DNA from: Pleodorina starrii | Lineage: Eukaryota; Chlorophyta; Chlorophyceae; Chlamydomonadales; Volvocaceae | NCBI GenBank assembly: GCA_030267565.1 | Contig: BRXU01000018.1 | Span: 1,116,001-1,180,000 of the forward strand | Length of the DNA stretch: 64,000 nucleotides | Reading direction: 5' to 3' | In this document: positions 59,688 through 64,000 of the stretch, piece after piece | Position numbering within the stretch: position 1 is the stretch's first letter | Layout: every line of letters begins with the position of its first letter | Translations under genes and position numbers: made by a program | The notes under the pieces: generated by a model | What the model saw: the letters and a program-made list of their open reading frames with translations, nothing else | What the model was told of the DNA's origin: nothing | The model's database searches: none

Positions 59688-62600
59688 ATGGTAGCAGTAT
59701 CTGCAGCAGGGCCAAAGATGCCGTCGTTAGCACTGCTGGTCTCCTTGTTGGCTACCGCATTGTACCGGGCAGCCATCGCGGAGCCGACCCTGCCTGACCC
59801 GAACCGCATGCTGACGCAGCCGGCCAACTGCTCAGGCTGGCCTGAGCCGCGCATGTGGATCGAAGCGCAGCAGTGGTGGACGGACCCGGGTTTCAATGTG
59901 TCAGCCGATGCCAGGCACTTCCACTTAGGCGGTTGTAAGTATCACACACGAACCGCATATCTCGTCTTTGCCTGTGATCATAGCAGTCCGCCTAGAATCC
60001 TGCAGCGTAGCCGCGAAACGCGCCGTTTGCGCTTTTGCCGCGCGCCATGACTCCTCGCGCGGTACCGCCCCCTGTACAGCGGTACACAGGCACAAGCCGC
60101 TGACGTCTGGGACCCACCCCTTCCCCAAACCCACCTTCAACCCCAACTCGAACCCATTCCGCACCGCCCAAACGTCCCCTCCCCTCCCCCAACCCAACCC
60201 CATCCAACCCAAATAGGCATGCCGTACAACCAAACCCTGACCGGCGTGGTGACGTTCGACATCCTCGCCCAGATACACTACAATCCCCACTACATCATGC
60301 GGGAGGTCTACTTTTTGGCGCCGCTGCCGTACAACGCGGTACGATCGTACGGCGGGATGTATACACGGACGGACGGAAGGACGTGGGTTTTTTGCGGCGC
60401 ACTGCTTTCTTTCGGGAAGGAGAGGGGAGCCACTTGCTGCAGCGGCGTCGCACGACGCCCCCCTCCCTCCTAACCCTAAGTCCCCTCCCCCCCACACACA
60501 AACACAGACATGCACACAACAAACACACGCACGCATGCAACACGCGCGCTGCAGCGGCCGCGAGGCAGCAAACCACCCACCATTGCAGGAACAACGCCGC
60601 GACGCGCCGCGCCGAGCGACCCCGCCCCATCCCCGTCCCCGTCCCCGTCCCCACTTCACTTCCCCCCTTCCCCTCCCAGTTTCAAACCCGAAGTTAAGGA
60701 CCTCCACGACACCCATCCATCCGTCCATCGACACCCAACCCGCCAAACAAATCCCGACCTCCTCGGACGACCTCACCCACACCCACTTCCACACCCATAT
60801 TCCCCCTCCCACGCTTCCCCGCACGCTCTCCCCCCCGTACCCCCACCCACCCCCCGCCAACACCTTCCCTATTACCGGTACCCCGCCCCGTTTCCTTTTC
60901 TGGCTGCCTCCCCGGACTCCCCCTTCCGTTTATGGGTTCCGGCCCATACGTGGTTACCCCGCCCCCCCCCCTGTTATATAAAGGATCATATCACTCCCTG
61001 ACCCCCCCCCCCGCCTGTTATTTAAAGGAACATATCACTCCCTGACCCCACCCCCCCCTCCTCCCCCCCCTTCCAGACCGGCATCGTCACCGACACCTCC
61101 ACCCACCGTGTTGGCAGCACCGGTATCATCGATTGGTTCTGTCCGGAACCCGACCTCACCTGCCAGCGGGTGTACCGCATTACCATTGACCCGGAGCAGG
61201 TGCCCTTTGACTGCGCGGCACCGCTGAGGCTGAGGGCAGGTGGGGCGGGAGGGAGGGAGGAAGGGAGGGAGGGAGGGAGGGGAAGGGAGGGGGGAGGGAG
61301 GGAGGGAGGGGCGGTGTGGGACAGGGTGTGGGAGGGGGGGCTGGGTGGCGGGCTGGGTGGGTGGGTAAGGGGGGATGGGTGCGTGCCAAAGTATAGGACA
61401 GGGGGATTGGGGGATGGAGAGATGGGTCTGGCGTGGGGCAGGGCTTGCTGGCTGGCGGGCTGGGTGGGTTGGGCCGCGGCTTGGCGCGGTGGGGGTAGGG
61501 CTGTTTGGCTGGACGTAGGGGAGCACGGTAGGGCTGTAGGCGTAGGGGGGCACGGTAGGGCTGTCTGGCTGGGGTAGGGCTGTTGCACCCACCACCTCGC
61601 TGTTCTTTTGCGGACGGCGGACGATTTCAATTATCTACACACCCGTATCTACCAAACTCACGGGCTCCGGCCTATCCTTCCGTGGACTGGATTACACCCC
61701 GCCCACACACCCACAACACACCCACAACACACCCACAACACACCCACCACACACCCACCACACACCCACAACACACCCACCACACACCCACCACACACCC
61801 ACAACACACCCACAACACACCCACAACACCCCGCCCACACACCCACAACACCCCGCCCACACACCCACAACACCCCGCCCACACACCCACAACACCCCGC
61901 CCACACACCCACAACACCCCGCCCACACACCCACAACACCCCGCCCACACACCCACAACACCCCGCCCACACACCCACAACACCCCGCCCACACACCCAC
62001 ACCCGAGCCCCACATCCCTTTCCCTCCTCACCCACCCCCTCCTCAGACACCGCTCTGGCCCCCTGGGTGGTTCCCAATCTGGAACTGGGCGACGGATACT
62101 CGTACGTGCCGGAGCTGAGCTTCATGGTGGGAGGGGAGGGGGAGGGGGAGGGGGACTGGGGAGGGGGAGGGGGAGGGGAGGGGGAGGGGGAGGGGGTGGG
62201 GGAGGGGGAGGGGAGGGGGAGGGGAGGGGGAGGGGGGGGAGGGGGAGGGGGAGGGGGAGGGGGAGGGGGAGGGGGAGGGGGAGGGGGAGGGGGAGGGGGA
62301 GGGGAGGGGGAGGGGGAGCATGTGTGTATTTGTGTGCGTGTGTGCGTATGCGTGCGTGTACAGCGAGTGTGTGTGTGTGGGTGGGTGGGGGATGGGTCGT
62401 AAAAGCCGACCAGCCATCAACCGTCCATGCCCTCTTCTACCCCCCACCCACCCACACACGGTCTCCGTCCCTTCGCTGCGGTATCTTTCTTCTTCACCCC
62501 TGACCCCCCCTCCACACACACATACACACACACCCTTCCCCCCTCCCATCCCCCGGGCCATGATGTTCTGCAGGTGCGGTTCAAGAACGGCAAGCCGGCT

Positions 62601-63883
62601 TGCCCCACCCGGGCCGCGCCCGACTTCACGCCCGAGGTCCCCACCATGTGAGATCTCTCGCGGGAAAAGATCTGAGATCTGAGATTTGAGATCTGAGATT
62701 TATATATTTACAGATTTAAAGAATCGGGGGAGCCGGGGCGATTGCGGATGGCGGGGGCCCCGCGGTGCTCCACCTCCTTGGAAAAGGGGTGTGGCGGAAG
62801 AGGGGGGGGGGTTGGGGCTTGGGAGGGGGGTTGCGGGTAGCGGTGTAAGTCGGGCCCGCACGCATCGTGCTCGGTCTTCTTCGTCCCGTCCCTGTGGTGA
62901 TGTCATCGTCATCGTCATTACGTCATATCGTATTTCCTCCCCCCCTCCCCCTCCCACTCCCTTATCCCCCCTCCCCCGTCCAGTCCGCAGTGTCTCGTGT
63001 TATATAATGGAGCATATCACTCCCTGACCCCCCCCCCCGCCCTGGCCCCCCCCGCAGCTCCACGGGTTTTGCGGACTTCCCCTGGAGTTACACGCGCATG
63101 ACCATTGTGAAGGACGCACTGCCCACCGCGTAAGTACGGAAGGAAGGAAGGAAGGGGGATGGGAAGAGGGGGGTGGGGGGGGGGGGGGGGGGGGTGGGGG
63201 GCCGGAGCTGTTGCGTGGGGATGGGGTGTGTGTGTGTGTGTTTGGGCTGGGGGGGCAGGGTGGGGTTGGATGGGCGAGGGCGGAGCTTGCGGGGGGGAGG
63301 GGGGTAGGGCCGGGGGGCCGGGGAGCCCTGGGTTTGGTGGCGAGGGAGAGCGGGTTGGGGTGGGGGCTTAGGGAGGGCGGGAGGGCGGGAGGGCGGGCGG
63401 GAGGGCGGGAGGGATGTGTGTGTGTGTGTGTGTTTGCTTTGGCGGTTGGGGGGTTGGGGGGTGGAGGAAGGCCACCAACCCCGGACCTCGCCCACTCTTC
63501 TCATCCACCCACCCACTTCGCATTGCAATTGCACACCCGCCCGCCCACCACCCGCCCGGGCACCGCCCCGCCTCCTCCGCGGCCCCTCCCCCTTCCCCCC
63601 AACTCCCCTCCCCGAACTCCGACCCGACCTTAGCCGCCTTGTTACATCGGGCAGGTAGTGTTGCTGCATCCAGTTCCCAACCAAGCATGTGACCCAATTT
63701 GCATTTCCCCCCTGTCCCTCCCCCCGCCCCCCGCTCCCCCGGAAACACACACACACACACACATACACACACGCACCCCTCAGGCCCGTGTCAGGCCGGT
63801 GGACTCTGCGTCAGCTGATGACCTTTGACCAGCGGCTGTACAACCGAGTCAACCCTGTGGTGGCGCCCGTTACCAGGACGTTT
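59688..63883 (+). CDS. Unidentified secreted Cys-containing protein, 7 exons, truncated by window end
   Basis: Exons: 59688-59934, 60217-60338, 61077-61239, 62047-62126, 62574-62647, 63058-63129, 63784-63883, then a donor (GTGAGT) leading outside the window. All seven join in phase. The protein begins with a leader (LALLVSLLATALYRAAIA); an alternative ATG at 59718 would start directly at that leader. Mature sequence features: NCSGWPEPRMWIEAQQWW, HFHLGGCMPYNQTLTGVVTF, GIIDWFCPEPDLTCQRVYRI, FPWSYTRMTIVKDALPTA. At least six cysteines and several N-glycosylation sequons (NCS, NVS, NQT) fit an extracytoplasmic protein. I recognise no family. Exons are short, and exon 5 ends in a split Ile codon where reading through would give a stop (TGA). 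Confidence 0.7.
60929..61050 (+). repeat. Module B followed by two module A copies in one intron
   Basis: Module B (GGGTTCCGGCCCATACG, then TGGTTACCCC) at 60929-60959. Module A copies follow at about 60972-61004 and 61015-61047, each with TTAT(A/T)TAAAGGA and the ATATCACTCCCTGACCCC core. The acceptor of exon 3 lies 27 nt further on. Confidence 0.93.
61659..61692 (+). repeat. Intron module B copy (decayed)
   Basis: ACTCACGGGCTCCGGCCTAT then TCCTTCCGTGG in intron 3 of the secreted-protein gene. The left flank ACCAAACTCACGGG matches the copy at 41153. Confidence 0.75.
61689..62002. repeat. 22-bp minisatellite (CCCACACACCCACAACACCCCG)
   Basis: About eight near-perfect 22-bp copies, preceded by a 10-bp ACACCCACAAC/ACACCCACCAC subrepeat, in intron 3 of the secreted-protein gene. 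No unique spacers. Confidence 0.93.
62125..62318. repeat. (GGGGGA)n microsatellite
   Basis: G-rich GGGGGA/GGGGA units begin at the donor of intron 4 of the secreted-protein gene. Confidence 0.93.
62456..62510 (+). repeat. Intron module C copy
   Basis: GTCTCCGTCCCTTCGCTGCG then GTATCTTTCTTCTTCACCCC in intron 4 of the secreted-protein gene, about 65 nt before the acceptor. Confidence 0.88.
62999..63032 (+). repeat. Intron module A copy
   Basis: GTTATATAATGGAGC then ATATCACTCCCTGACCCC, 28 nt before the exon 6 acceptor of the secreted-protein gene. Confidence 0.93.
63173..63200. repeat. Poly-G tract
   Basis: A nearly pure G run in intron 6 of the secreted-protein gene. It is a likely sequencing or assembly weak point. 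Confidence 0.85.
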
Positions 63884-64000
63884 GTGAGTCTGGGGGGGCT
63901 CCAGGGGGGGGGCGCGGGGGGGGGCGGGGGGCTCCAGGGGGGCGGGGGGCGGAGCTCCAGGGCAGGGAGGGTCTAAGGGTGGTGGTGGTGGGGATCCGGT

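Noticed and set aside
61689..62002. Regular 22-bp repeats resembling a CRISPR array
   Set aside because: Units are contiguous with no unique spacers, and the host is eukaryotic; this is a minisatellite.

Overview
The window is nuclear DNA from a GC-rich, intron-dense eukaryote, most likely a green (chlorophyte) alga. The main reasons are a plastid-type UDP-glucose pyrophosphorylase 3 gene, TTTAGGG-type (plant/algal) telomere-like tracts inside introns, short exons with GT..AG introns in nearly every gene, and heavy microsatellite content. I cannot name a species. No rRNA, tRNA, CRISPR array or intact transposon is visible.

Layout: 1-3976 holds a minisatellite and probably the exons of an unresolved plus-strand gene. 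Then come an SGNH/GDSL-type hydrolase (minus, 3977-10668), a DsbA/FrnE-type oxidoreductase (minus, 11981-14551), a splicing factor 1/branchpoint-binding protein (plus, 14993-25552), an ankyrin-repeat protein (minus, 28039-30350), an unresolved plus-strand gene around 32 kb, the SNARE membrin (minus, 34498-36960), plastid UGP3 (plus, 37917-45453), a RING-CH protein (plus, 48731-51844), a reticulon-like protein (plus, 54187-58312), and an unidentified secreted protein that runs off the right edge (plus, 59688 onward). I built exon models by hand from splice signals and reading phase. In all complete models the exon lengths sum to whole codons and the conserved motifs join in frame.

The most unusual property is in the introns. 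Three families of short dispersed sequence (modules A, B and C) and a fourth class of CCCTAAA telomere-like tracts recur in introns of unrelated genes. They are almost always in the sense orientation, usually near the 3' splice site, and each ends in a branchpoint-like motif followed by a C-rich pyrimidine tract. Some introns carry two or three modules in a fixed order (C before B or A, B before A). This looks like the 3' ends of introner-like elements. The same window encodes the branchpoint-binding protein, in an expanded form with two U2AF-ligand motifs and no zinc knuckles.

Gene heads (first exons and the DNA before them) are visibly more AT-rich than gene bodies. That pattern and stray copies of the intron modules are what point to unresolved genes at 0.6-3.9 kb and 31-34 kb.
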